Shown: positions 1 to 7,284 of the stretch, piece by piece
How positions within the stretch are numbered: position 1 is the stretch's first letter
Layout: each line of letters opens with the position of its first letter
Source: Gammaproteobacteria bacterium
GTDB taxonomy: Bacteria; Pseudomonadota; Gammaproteobacteria; Pseudomonadales; Halieaceae
DNA: 64,000 bases
Reading direction: 5' to 3'
NCBI GenBank assembly: GCA_030426545.1
Contig: JAUHYL010000010.1
Coordinates: forward strand, 1 to 64,000
Notes under the pieces: model-generated
Databases searched by the model: none
Told to the model about the DNA's origin: nothing
Seen by the model: the letters and a program-made list of their open reading frames with translations, nothing else
Position numbers and translations under genes: made by a program

Positions 1-450
1 GATGGACGCCAGGCCGGTTTCGCACTGCACCAGAAGATCATAGGCTTTCATCTGTGCATAAGGCCCAGTATCGCCATAGCCGCTGATATCCAGTGTGATT
101 AGCCGCGGGTAGCGTGTACGCAGTTCGACTGAATCGAAACCCGCGCGAGCGGCGGCACCGGGGGCCAGGTTCTGGATAAACACATCCGCGTGCGACAGTA
201 TGCGCTGCAACAATGCCGCGTCCTGATCGTTCTTGATATCAAGACAAAGGGATTCCTTGCCGCGATTCAACCAGGTGAAATAAGCGCTCTCGCCCTGCGC
301 AACGCTGTCGTAGGAACGCGCGAAGTCGCCCTCGGCTCGCTCGATCTTGATCACCCGCGCACCTGCATCCGCCAGGCGCGAACTGCAGTAGGGGGCCGCC
401 ACCGCCTGCTCCAGCGCCACAACAACAACGCCCTCCAACGGCAATCCCAT
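1..450 (-). CDS. CaiB/BaiF-family CoA transferase, N-terminal part (cut by window edge)
   Basis: This is the N-terminal 150 residues of a family III CoA transferase, which moves CoA between an acyl-CoA and a free carboxylic acid in the cytoplasm. The start reads MGLPLEGVVVVALEQAVAAP, followed by the family's CSSRLADAGARVIKIE, LNRGKESLCLDIKN and DISGYGDTGPYAQ segments. The ATG shares one base with the TAA of the upstream acyl-CoA dehydrogenase (TAATG), so the two are probably translationally coupled. The C-terminal part, including the catalytic aspartate region, lies outside the window. The substrate is unknown; the neighbours suggest activation of a carboxylic acid for beta-oxidation-like breakdown. 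Confidence 0.9.
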   Translation of the reverse strand, partial: MGLPLEGVVVVALEQAVAAPYCSSRLADAGARVIKIERAEGDFARSYDSVAQGESAYFTWLNRGKESLCLDIKNDQDAALLQRILSHADVFIQNLAPGAAARAGFDSVELRTRYPRLITLDISGYGDTGPYAQMKAYDLLVQCETGLASI

Positions 451-1607
451 TAGAACGACCTCGGCATCTTCAGATCACGGGTGGCAATATGGGAGAGAAT
501 CAGGTTGGTGGACACCGGCGCCACCTGGTAGAGGCGTGTTTCGCGAAACTTGCGCTCGACGTCATACTCCGCCGCAAAGCCGTATCCGCCAAAGGTTTGA
601 ATACAGGTATCACCCGCGGCCCATGACGCTTCCGAGGCCAGCAGCTTGGCCATGTTTGCCTCGGAACCAACAGGCTGTCCCGCGTCATACAGCGCCGCGG
701 CCTCGCGCACCATAAGTGCAGCAGCCTCCGTCTGGATGTGAGCGCGCGCAATCGGGAACTGTACGCCCTGATTTTCGCCAATGGGACGGTCAAAAACCCT
801 GCGCTCGCAGGCATAGTTCGTTGCCTGTTCAACGAACCAGCGCGCATCGCCAATACACTCTGCGGCGATCAGGATTCGCTCGGCGTTCATCCCATCGAGA
901 ATACAGTGGAAGCCCTGCCCCTCTTCACCAATGAGATTTTCGGCCGGCACGCGCAGGCCATCGAAAAACAACTCCGTTGTGGCGTGGTTCATCATGGTTT
1001 CTATCGGCTGAATGCCAAGCCCGTTGTCCACCGCGTCACGCATATCCACGAGAAATACCGACATACCGTCCGTGTGCTTGTCGCCGCTACCGCGCTCGCT
1101 GGTGCGCGCCAGCAACAGCATGAGGTCAGAGTGCTCAGTACGCGAGATAAACACTTTCTTACCATCTATAACGTAGTGGTCGCCATCACGGACGGCGCGG
1201 GTACGGATGCGAGAAGTGTCGGTGCCACTGTCGGGCTCCGTAACGGCAAAGGCCTGCAGACGAAGCTCTCCGCTCGCGATAGCAGGCAGGTAGCGCTGTT
1301 TTTGTGCCTCACTGCCGTGACGCAACAGCGTACCCATTGTGTACATCTGCGCGTGGCAGGCGGCGCCGTTGCCTCCACTGGCGTGCACCTCCTCCAGAAT
1401 CGCACAGGCGGCGCCCAGCGGCAGACCGCTACCGCCATAGGCTTCAGGAATCAGGACCGACAGGCATCCGGCCGCTGTCAGCGCATCTACAAATTCCACA
1501 GGATATACCCGCGCCGCGTCACATTGACGCCAGTAGTCCGCGGGAAACTCGGCACAGAGTTTCGCCACTGCCTCACGGATTTCCTTGAAAGTTACTTCGC
1601 TGGCCAC
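450..1607 (-). CDS. acyl-CoA dehydrogenase family protein
   Basis: A 385-residue FAD-dependent acyl-CoA dehydrogenase that would oxidise an acyl-CoA to its 2,3-enoyl form and pass electrons to ETF. Visible family blocks are AVTEPDSGTD (about 121-130), a DGDHYVIDGKKVFIS strand and IQTFGGYGF (about 336-344). The usual C-terminal YEG catalytic glutamate is replaced: the sequence reads LYQVAPVS, with Gln361. A glutamate does sit in NAERILIA (Glu243), the position used by isovaleryl-CoA and long-chain enzymes. The start is GTG; the next in-frame Met is far inside the domain, and a GGAGG lies about ten bases upstream. The gene overlaps the CoA transferase by one base and follows the SDR gene by about 60 bases. 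Substrate unknown. Confidence 0.92.
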   Translation of the reverse strand: MASEVTFKEIREAVAKLCAEFPADYWRQCDAARVYPVEFVDALTAAGCLSVLIPEAYGGSGLPLGAACAILEEVHASGGNGAACHAQMYTMGTLLRHGSEAQKQRYLPAIASGELRLQAFAVTEPDSGTDTSRIRTRAVRDGDHYVIDGKKVFISRTEHSDLMLLLARTSERGSGDKHTDGMSVFLVDMRDAVDNGLGIQPIETMMNHATTELFFDGLRVPAENLIGEEGQGFHCILDGMNAERILIAAECIGDARWFVEQATNYACERRVFDRPIGENQGVQFPIARAHIQTEAAALMVREAAALYDAGQPVGSEANMAKLLASEASWAAGDTCIQTFGGYGFAAEYDVERKFRETRLYQVAPVSTNLILSHIATRDLKMPRSF

Positions 1608-1668
1608 GTGGTCAGGCCCTCCGCATTAATTCATCTGTGAGTGAGCCTGCCTGGGCAGCCAGGGGCTG

Positions 1669-2430
1669 CTACAAAAACCAGGAGCCGCCATCAACCATAT
1701 GCGTCTGGCCTGTCACCAGGGAACTGGCGTCGGAAGCCAGGTAGACAATCGTGCCGGTGAGATCCGACGGTTCCAGGTTGCGCCGAATAAGCTGTCCCGA
1801 TGCTATGACGCCCTTGGCTTTCTCAAACTTCTCGCCGAAGAACTCCTCGGTTCCCTCGGTCATTACCGCTGAGGGGGCCACCGCATTGACGCGTATGTTG
1901 TCACCGCCCAGTTCGCGCGCCATCGCGCGGGTCATGCCGATCACCGCCGCTTTGGAAGCTACATAGTCCAGGCCGTAGGGCAGACCGAACACCGCCGCCA
2001 GTGAGGAGATGTTGATGATCGAACCACCGCCCGCCGCACGCAGGTGCTCAGTCACGGCCTTGCTCGCCTGCCAGGTGCCCTTCACGTTGACCGTCATTGC
2101 CGCATCCCACTGGGCTTCATCGAGCTGTTCGAAGCGCGCACCTTTCAAACCGGCGTAGAGCGCGGCATTATTCACCAGTACATCGATACGCCCGAAGGCC
2201 TCGATTGCCGCGGCAGCCATCTGGTTGCAGCTGTCCATGCTGGTGACATCTACCGTCGCTGCCTGCGCGCGCCCGCCCGCACTCTGTATCGCGGTGACGG
2301 TTTCCTCACAGTCGTTCAGGTCACAGGCCAGCACCGCGGCGCCCTCTGCCGCCAGCGCCTCGGAGTAGGCCCGACCCAAACCACGCGCTGCTCCCGTGAC
2401 GATTGCCACCCTTGATTCCAGTTGTCCCAT
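1669..2430 (-). CDS. SDR-family NAD(P)-dependent oxidoreductase
   Basis: A classical short-chain dehydrogenase/reductase of 253 residues, probably oxidising or reducing a hydroxyl/keto group in the same pathway as the two downstream genes. The cofactor motif VTGAARGLG is near the N-terminus, followed by NNAAL, the catalytic serine in NISSLAAV and YVASK with catalytic Tyr and Lys. The C-terminus VDGGSWFL is typical. I chose the ATG at 2430, which places the Rossmann strand at once (MGQLESRVAIVTG); an in-frame ATG at 2448 would add six residues. It is the first gene of the apparent SDR / acyl-CoA dehydrogenase / CoA transferase operon, divergent from the beta-barrel gene. Substrate unknown. Confidence 0.92.
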   Translation of the reverse strand: MGQLESRVAIVTGAARGLGRAYSEALAAEGAAVLACDLNDCEETVTAIQSAGGRAQAATVDVTSMDSCNQMAAAAIEAFGRIDVLVNNAALYAGLKGARFEQLDEAQWDAAMTVNVKGTWQASKAVTEHLRAAGGGSIINISSLAAVFGLPYGLDYVASKAAVIGMTRAMARELGGDNIRVNAVAPSAVMTEGTEEFFGEKFEKAKGVIASGQLIRRNLEPSDLTGTIVYLASDASSLVTGQTHMVDGGSWFL

Positions 2431-2571
2431 TACTTGCTTCGCTCCCATTGCCAGCGGGCAACAGTACCAAACTTCCTTCCGATAGCACTAATGCGGGCAT
2501 GCAAACTGTCCCAAAGGCGCGCGCGACGGCAACAATTCGCTTTATCTATCGCGCTTAAGTTAATGAAATCA

Positions 2572-2600
2572 TTGTACTTGATGAACTCCATGACTATACT
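2572..2600 (+). promoter_or_regulatory. candidate sigma-70 promoter for the beta-barrel gene
   Basis: The plus strand has TTGTAC (2572-2577), a 17-base spacer and TATACT (2595-2600). Transcription would begin near 2607. That lies downstream of the ATG codons at 2581 and 2590 and therefore favours the GTG at 2647 as the start of the following gene. Seen by eye only. Confidence 0.5.
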
Positions 2601-2646
2601 CATTTCGAAAGACAATAAAACAGCAAAAACAAAGGCAGAGCTTCAA

Positions 2647-3642
2647 GTGCAATTGCCACCTTCAATAACCCCTGCACGAACGCCACCCGCACGCCTGCTG
2701 CGCTTGCTTGCCCTGTGCTCCAACGCCCTCTGCGCGGCCCTGTTCACGGCTAACGCCAGCGCCGCGAGCTTTGACCTCTCAGTTGATCGCAGCCTGCTGG
2801 AGCGGGCAGCCGATCCGGACCACAGCGGGCCGGCCTCCTCCGGGCTGGATTTGTCACTGCAGAACGAGCTGTTTAACGTCGCCGTCGATTACGATTTCCA
2901 GGTCAACATGAGCGCAGCGGCGAATGCGACAGAAGACCAAACCCGCGCAACGCAGGAGGATACGGCGCAACGTGTTGCAGCATCGCTGAACAGCCGTGTG
3001 TTGAACAAACTGCTGCGCGGCAGCGCCAGGGTCAACGCCGACAGCATTGTGCATTCGACCACGGGCGCCTACAACTACCGCGTGACACCGGCGTACTCGC
3101 GCAAGCTGGCAAAACTGGCCACGCTGGACATGAAGTATCAATACCTGCTGGTCAGACCTTCCAGCGAAGCGGTGCCACAGGCACAGCACAGCTACTCACT
3201 CGGACTGAAGGGTTCCCTGGGCGGTGGCCGTCTGCGTTGGAGCGGCACCTACAGCAATGCAGAAGTCTACCTTGACCGGGTTGCGCACATACAAAGCAAT
3301 GAATCGTTTCGATTTCGCTCCGACTACAAGTTACTGCCCGATATGCGACTGCATCTGAACAGCGCCATTACCGAGCGCACGACGATCGGCAAAAATAGCG
3401 ACACCCAGTTTCTACAGACAGAGTATGGCGCGGGCTTGCAATGGAGGCCCTCCAGCCACTATGCAGTGGACTTGGCGGTTAGCCAGACGGGGCTCTCTCA
3501 CACCGGTGAAGAAACGCTGCTACGCCGTGGCACGCTGTCCTGGTTTCCACGGCACGATATGAAACTGTCCCTTAACTACGGCGATACCTTGATCGAAGGT
3601 GCGCCTGGTGTACTGTTCAACACACGCCTGGAAATTGACTGA
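2647..3642 (+). CDS. secreted outer-membrane beta-barrel-like protein
   Basis: About 331 residues with a Sec signal peptide (ARLLRLLALCSNALCAALF, cleavage probably after ANASA) and a mature part of alternating hydrophobic/polar strands, such as LDMKYQYLLVRPS and YAVDLAVSQTGLSH. It ends in a strand-like LFNTRLEID. This is the pattern of an outer-membrane barrel. The frame stays open back to 2422 with ATGs at 2581 and 2590, but those lie upstream of the apparent -10 box; the GTG at 2647 gives a normal signal peptide. It resembles the outer-membrane proteins that accompany PEP-CTERM/exosortase loci (TIGR03016-like), but I cannot confirm that. Convergent with the cytochrome operon. Function unknown. 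Confidence 0.6.
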   Translation: MQLPPSITPARTPPARLLRLLALCSNALCAALFTANASAASFDLSVDRSLLERAADPDHSGPASSGLDLSLQNELFNVAVDYDFQVNMSAAANATEDQTRATQEDTAQRVAASLNSRVLNKLLRGSARVNADSIVHSTTGAYNYRVTPAYSRKLAKLATLDMKYQYLLVRPSSEAVPQAQHSYSLGLKGSLGGGRLRWSGTYSNAEVYLDRVAHIQSNESFRFRSDYKLLPDMRLHLNSAITERTTIGKNSDTQFLQTEYGAGLQWRPSSHYAVDLAVSQTGLSHTGEETLLRRGTLSWFPRHDMKLSLNYGDTLIEGAPGVLFNTRLEID

Positions 3643-3664
3643 TTCCAGGCGGCTTTCCAGGCTT

Positions 3665-3695
3665 GCGCTGAGCCCCAGGTCCCGGGGCACGGCGC
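3665..3695. terminator. possible bidirectional terminator hairpin
   Basis: Between two convergent genes lies GCGC-TGA-GCCCC, a seven-base loop, then GGGGC-ACG-GCGC: two paired blocks separated by a three-base internal mismatch. There is no clear T tract, so this is a weak call. Confidence 0.3.
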
Positions 3696-3705
3696 TCACC
3701 CACAC

Positions 3706-5220
3706 TCAGTTTTTCACCCCGAGCATATACTTCGCCACAGCAAGGCGCGTTTCCTCGTCGAGATAATTCTGTGGCGGCATCTCGGGATAGTCATCACGCT
3801 TCTTCGTTGGGCTGGCGATATAGGCTGCGAGTCCCTCCGGGTCATCCATGTACAGGGCCTGAATGATCTGCACGGGCGGCCCGATCATGCGGCCAGTGTA
3901 GGTATGGCAACCGGCACAAATACCCAGGTACGCAATCTTCCCCCTGTCCTCTCCCCTGATCTCGCGCGGCGCTACTGGCGGCAAAAGGTAGTTGGCGGTC
4001 TGGTAAGTATTGGTGAATTCACACTCGCCAAATTCTTCCAGGCCAACGGTGACATAGCGATGGCGGTTAATAATGCAGCTATCCTGGGAGGGCCCTACGC
4101 GCACAATGTCGGGGTTGCCGGTTTGCAACTTCGACAGCATCAGCGCGCGTACTTCGGGAATGGTTTCGTAGCCATTGTTATGCATGAGATTGTTGAGAAT
4201 CTTGACCCGGTCAGAATTCGGCTCTGATTCCGGATCGATGGTCACGTTGGCCGCATGGCTGTGATCGGTAATCACAATGCCTGCGTTTTTGTTGTCGCGA
4301 ATGATATTGCCTTCAATGACCACGTCGTCCGCCGCCATAACCAGGATACCGGTGCCGGCGGGTATACCTGCCACGGTGGAACCGGGGGCACCAAAATTCG
4401 GATGGTTGTTCGACTTGACAAAATTGTTGCGGATTATGACATCAAAGGTCGTCTTGATCGGCAACCCGGGCGTGATGAAAGCCAGGATGCCACCGGTATT
4501 GTTGTACACGTAGTTGGCTTCTACGATAGCGTGCCGGCTGTTTTCGATCTCGATACCCGCCACACTATCGAACACCTCGTTATAGGCGACGTGAACGTTG
4601 TCACTCATACCGACGTAGATCGCCGCGTCCTCGATACCAGACACAACATTGTGCTCAACCACACCGTTTTTACCCAGTTGGGGGAAGATGCCGTAAACGC
4701 CGGTGTCGATGATCAGGTTATTACGAATCTCCCAGTTATTGCCGGCCTGGCTCATAATGCCATTGCCCTTGTAGCGAGTGATGCGGAAGTTCTCGACCAC
4801 AACGTTATTGCCGGAGTACAGAATCGCGTCGTTCAGTTTCCCCTCTCCGTCCAGCGTGGCACGCCTGCCGCCCTCGATTACACCGATCAGTCGAATGCCG
4901 TCTTTGTCGATGTACACGGTCTCATGGTAAGTCCCCGGCATCACCCGGATCGTCGTGCCGCGCTCGGCATTCTTTACCGCCTCCTGAATCGACTCGCCTT
5001 CTTTCACCACTACCACAACATCTGACATGGGCGGGCCGGCCACCGACTTGCTGTTGCCGTCCAGTGTGAGCGAGTTGGCCTCAGCACTGAAACCTTCCTC
5101 GTAGGTCGCGCCCGTTCCGCTGGCAGTAATAACAGGAGCCGGCGCATCCTGGCCCCGGCCAACGAACAGGCCCACTGCGATACCCAGTACAGCTACGACC
5201 AGTAGTTTTGCTGCGTTCAT
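3706..5220 (-). CDS. right-handed parallel beta-helix protein with C-terminal cytochrome c domain
   Basis: A 504-residue exported protein. The N-terminal hydrophobic stretch (LLVVAVLGIAVGLFVG) is a signal peptide or anchor. Residues about 70-350 are NosD/pectate-lyase-like beta-helix turns, with repeated units such as NNVVVENFRI, NNWEIRNNLI and DDVVIEGNIIRDNKNAG. The C-terminus carries a single haem site CAGCH and a distal Met region (YPEMPPQNYL), so it is a class I cytochrome c. The beta-helix part resembles TIGR03805, a family known to occur in gene pairs of unknown function. Its ATG overlaps the stop of the MauG-like gene (ATGA), so the operon reads c4-like, MauG-like, then this gene. It could be an electron carrier tethered to a polymer-binding or polymer-processing helix; no catalytic residues are evident. 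Confidence 0.88.
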   Translation of the reverse strand: MNAAKLLVVAVLGIAVGLFVGRGQDAPAPVITASGTGATYEEGFSAEANSLTLDGNSKSVAGPPMSDVVVVVKEGESIQEAVKNAERGTTIRVMPGTYHETVYIDKDGIRLIGVIEGGRRATLDGEGKLNDAILYSGNNVVVENFRITRYKGNGIMSQAGNNWEIRNNLIIDTGVYGIFPQLGKNGVVEHNVVSGIEDAAIYVGMSDNVHVAYNEVFDSVAGIEIENSRHAIVEANYVYNNTGGILAFITPGLPIKTTFDVIIRNNFVKSNNHPNFGAPGSTVAGIPAGTGILVMAADDVVIEGNIIRDNKNAGIVITDHSHAANVTIDPESEPNSDRVKILNNLMHNNGYETIPEVRALMLSKLQTGNPDIVRVGPSQDSCIINRHRYVTVGLEEFGECEFTNTYQTANYLLPPVAPREIRGEDRGKIAYLGICAGCHTYTGRMIGPPVQIIQALYMDDPEGLAAYIASPTKKRDDYPEMPPQNYLDEETRLAVAKYMLGVKN

Positions 5221-6452
5221 GTTGAATCTCCAGAATCAGATGTCTGTAGTACGACTTGTTCGTCGCTTTCGTTTGCCTTGCCAGCACCATGCGAAATCGG
5301 GGTCAATCCCGAGGGCACTCTCTCCGGTACAGCTGGCGCCAGGCTCTCGTCAGTCAAAGTGCCAAGAAAATCCACAAGCCTGTCCAGTTCGTAATCAGTC
5401 AAATCGGGCGAAGTGATATGCCAGTGCAGATGTAGATCCAGACCGTCCGGGATCGCGTGACCCCGCCCCTTGTTATAGAACTCTGCCGTGTCGCGCAGAT
5501 TATCAAACAGTCCCGAATGCATATAGGGCGCAGTCAGTGCAACATTCCGCAGGGTAGGCACTTTAAACCCGCCCTTTAGTTTGGGCGCGCCGTAGGTCTT
5601 TTCCGCACCGATATCGAAGGGCAGGCCTTCCGGTTCCGGCGCGCCAATCACCGCTACCTGCTGATTGGTAAACAGGGGTGGCGTGTGACATTCGGCACAG
5701 CGAGCGACGAACGAACGAAAAATATTCAGCCCCTCGATCTCCTGCGCATTCAACGCATCGTGGTGGCCGTGGGCGTAGCGATCATAGCGGCTATTCAGCG
5801 AAATCAGCGACGTTTGAAACGCGGCCAAAGCGGTGTAAACCTGATCGAGGGTGATGGCGGTGTTGCCGGGCTGCGCAAACGCCTCACCGAACATCGCCTG
5901 GTATTGGGCGTTGTTATTCAGCGTGGAAAGCAGCTTCTGGGGAGAATTGCCCATTTCGTTTTCGGCATAGAGTGGCCCTGCAGCCTGCTCCTCCAGCGTG
6001 TTGGCACGCGAATCCCAGAAGAAACGCTTGAGAAACGTAACGTTCCAGAGTGTGGGCGCCGCACGGGCCGCCGCCCGCCCACCGATACCCACTGAGCGTG
6101 GCAGGCCGTCGGCAAACCCCTTGTCGGGGTGGTGGCAACTCGCACAGGAGGTAGAACCGTCACCGGACAGGGCCGGATCAAAGAACAGGTAGCGACCCAG
6201 GTCGATCTGTTGCGCCGTGAAACCGTCCCGGTGAGCGGGCAGTTCAGTCTGTGTGCCACCCAGACCGCCGCCCTGAACTGAGCTGTAGAACTCATAAAGT
6301 GTGCGTAACTTGCAGGTGCCCTGTGGGGTTTTTTCAAAGCTGGGCGGACATTGCTCGCGCAGCACGAATGAGCCGTGCTGATCGGCCGCCGAAAGCTGGT
6401 CGACCAGGAAAATTTGCGACATGAGCGCCAGAAAAAAGGAGACTGTGCGCAT
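5217..6452 (-). CDS. diheme cytochrome c peroxidase / MauG-like protein
   Basis: A 411-residue periplasmic protein with signal peptide FFLALMSQIFLVDQLSA and two haem c sites, CASCHHP and CAECHTPP. It has the family's FFWDSRANTLEEQ segment (the bridging tryptophan region) and VPTLRNVALTAPYMHSG. CcpA-type members reduce hydrogen peroxide with electrons from a small cytochrome; MauG-type members oxidise residues of a partner protein. Between the cytochrome c4-like gene (5 bases upstream) and the beta-helix/cytochrome fusion (4-base overlap), it could draw on either partner. The C-terminal tail beyond the fold is acidic and low complexity. Peroxidase versus protein-modifying activity cannot be settled from sequence. 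Confidence 0.9.
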   Translation of the reverse strand: MRTVSFFLALMSQIFLVDQLSAADQHGSFVLREQCPPSFEKTPQGTCKLRTLYEFYSSVQGGGLGGTQTELPAHRDGFTAQQIDLGRYLFFDPALSGDGSTSCASCHHPDKGFADGLPRSVGIGGRAAARAAPTLWNVTFLKRFFWDSRANTLEEQAAGPLYAENEMGNSPQKLLSTLNNNAQYQAMFGEAFAQPGNTAITLDQVYTALAAFQTSLISLNSRYDRYAHGHHDALNAQEIEGLNIFRSFVARCAECHTPPLFTNQQVAVIGAPEPEGLPFDIGAEKTYGAPKLKGGFKVPTLRNVALTAPYMHSGLFDNLRDTAEFYNKGRGHAIPDGLDLHLHWHITSPDLTDYELDRLVDFLGTLTDESLAPAVPERVPSGLTPISHGAGKANESDEQVVLQTSDSGDST

Positions 6453-6457
6453 CGCAG

Positions 6458-7108
6458 TTATTTCGCGGCCTCCCCACCGGATACGCCGGCGGCACCCTGG
6501 GCATGGATGAAGGCGATGACATCCTCTACATCCTTTTCGGTCGGTAGTGCGGTCGACATCATCTTCATCTGCCGACCGGGTCGATCGTCGGGGTGCGAAC
6601 CGCGAATACCCTGCTGAAAGTTCTCCAGTTGACGCTTGAGATAGGCCGCGTCAAGCATGACCAGCGCGGGCGCATTCAGGCCCGGATTACCTTCTGCCTT
6701 GCCGCCGTGGCAGGCCCCGCATTTTGACTGATAGTAGTTATTGCCGTTCATCAGGTCGGCCCCCTGTCCGGGCACCTGCGGCTGCACCGGTAAATCAGCC
6801 AGCCAGGTTGCCAGGCCAGCCACTTCCTGATCTGATAGCGAAGTTGCCATCGGCTTCATCTGCGCGCCCGGGATGTCCCTCGGGTCAGTGCCGCGAATCC
6901 CCGACTTAAAATAACGCAGCTGCCGCTCGAGATACGCACTTCCCTGCCCCGCCAGGGCCGGTGCGTTCAACGCTGGATTGCCCTGCGCGTCGGCGCCATG
7001 ACAGGCAGCACATGGCTGGTAGGCGGCAGGCGCCGCTCCCTGCGCGCCCACCTCCACTGCCAGCAGCAGCACCAACGCTGGCACTGCAATAACTTTTTGC
7101 CACTTCAT
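6458..7108 (-). CDS. diheme c-type cytochrome, cytochrome c4-like
   Basis: A 216-residue periplasmic electron carrier made of two tandem class I cytochrome domains. The haem sites are CAACHGADAQG and CGACHGGKAEG, each followed by an RQL(R/E)x(F) helix and a distal methionine region (QMKPM, QMKMM). The signal peptide is VIAVPALVLLLAVEVGAQG. The ATG at 7108 is chosen because it begins the signal peptide (MKWQKV); an upstream in-frame codon at 7141 adds only a charged non-signal stretch. It is first in an apparent three-gene operon with the MauG-like enzyme and beta-helix cytochrome, and divergent from the TonB receptor. Likely job: shuttling electrons to or from the diheme enzyme. Confidence 0.9.
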   Translation of the reverse strand: MKWQKVIAVPALVLLLAVEVGAQGAAPAAYQPCAACHGADAQGNPALNAPALAGQGSAYLERQLRYFKSGIRGTDPRDIPGAQMKPMATSLSDQEVAGLATWLADLPVQPQVPGQGADLMNGNNYYQSKCGACHGGKAEGNPGLNAPALVMLDAAYLKRQLENFQQGIRGSHPDDRPGRQMKMMSTALPTEKDVEDVIAFIHAQGAAGVSGGEAAK

Positions 7109-7284
7109 CTTTCGCTCTCCATGGTCGACCCTTTGCCGCAACCCTGAGACAACAGGTCGCGATTAAAACACAGCAAGTTAATTATGACTACCTTTCTTAA
7201 TTTGCAGCATATCCGTTAGTATATAAGCGCGTAACCAGAAGGGATAACAAGCGCCAAAACATTCAACCGCAAGGAACCTGGACC

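Noticed and set aside
738-1640. 300-residue open frame on the plus strand
   Set aside because: It runs antisense to a clear acyl-CoA dehydrogenase and has no family-like sequence or signal; it is a by-product of GC-rich codon use.
7160-7230. AT-rich stretch before the TonB receptor as a promoter
   Set aside because: TATATA boxes are present but no -35 with acceptable spacing stands out, so I do not annotate it.
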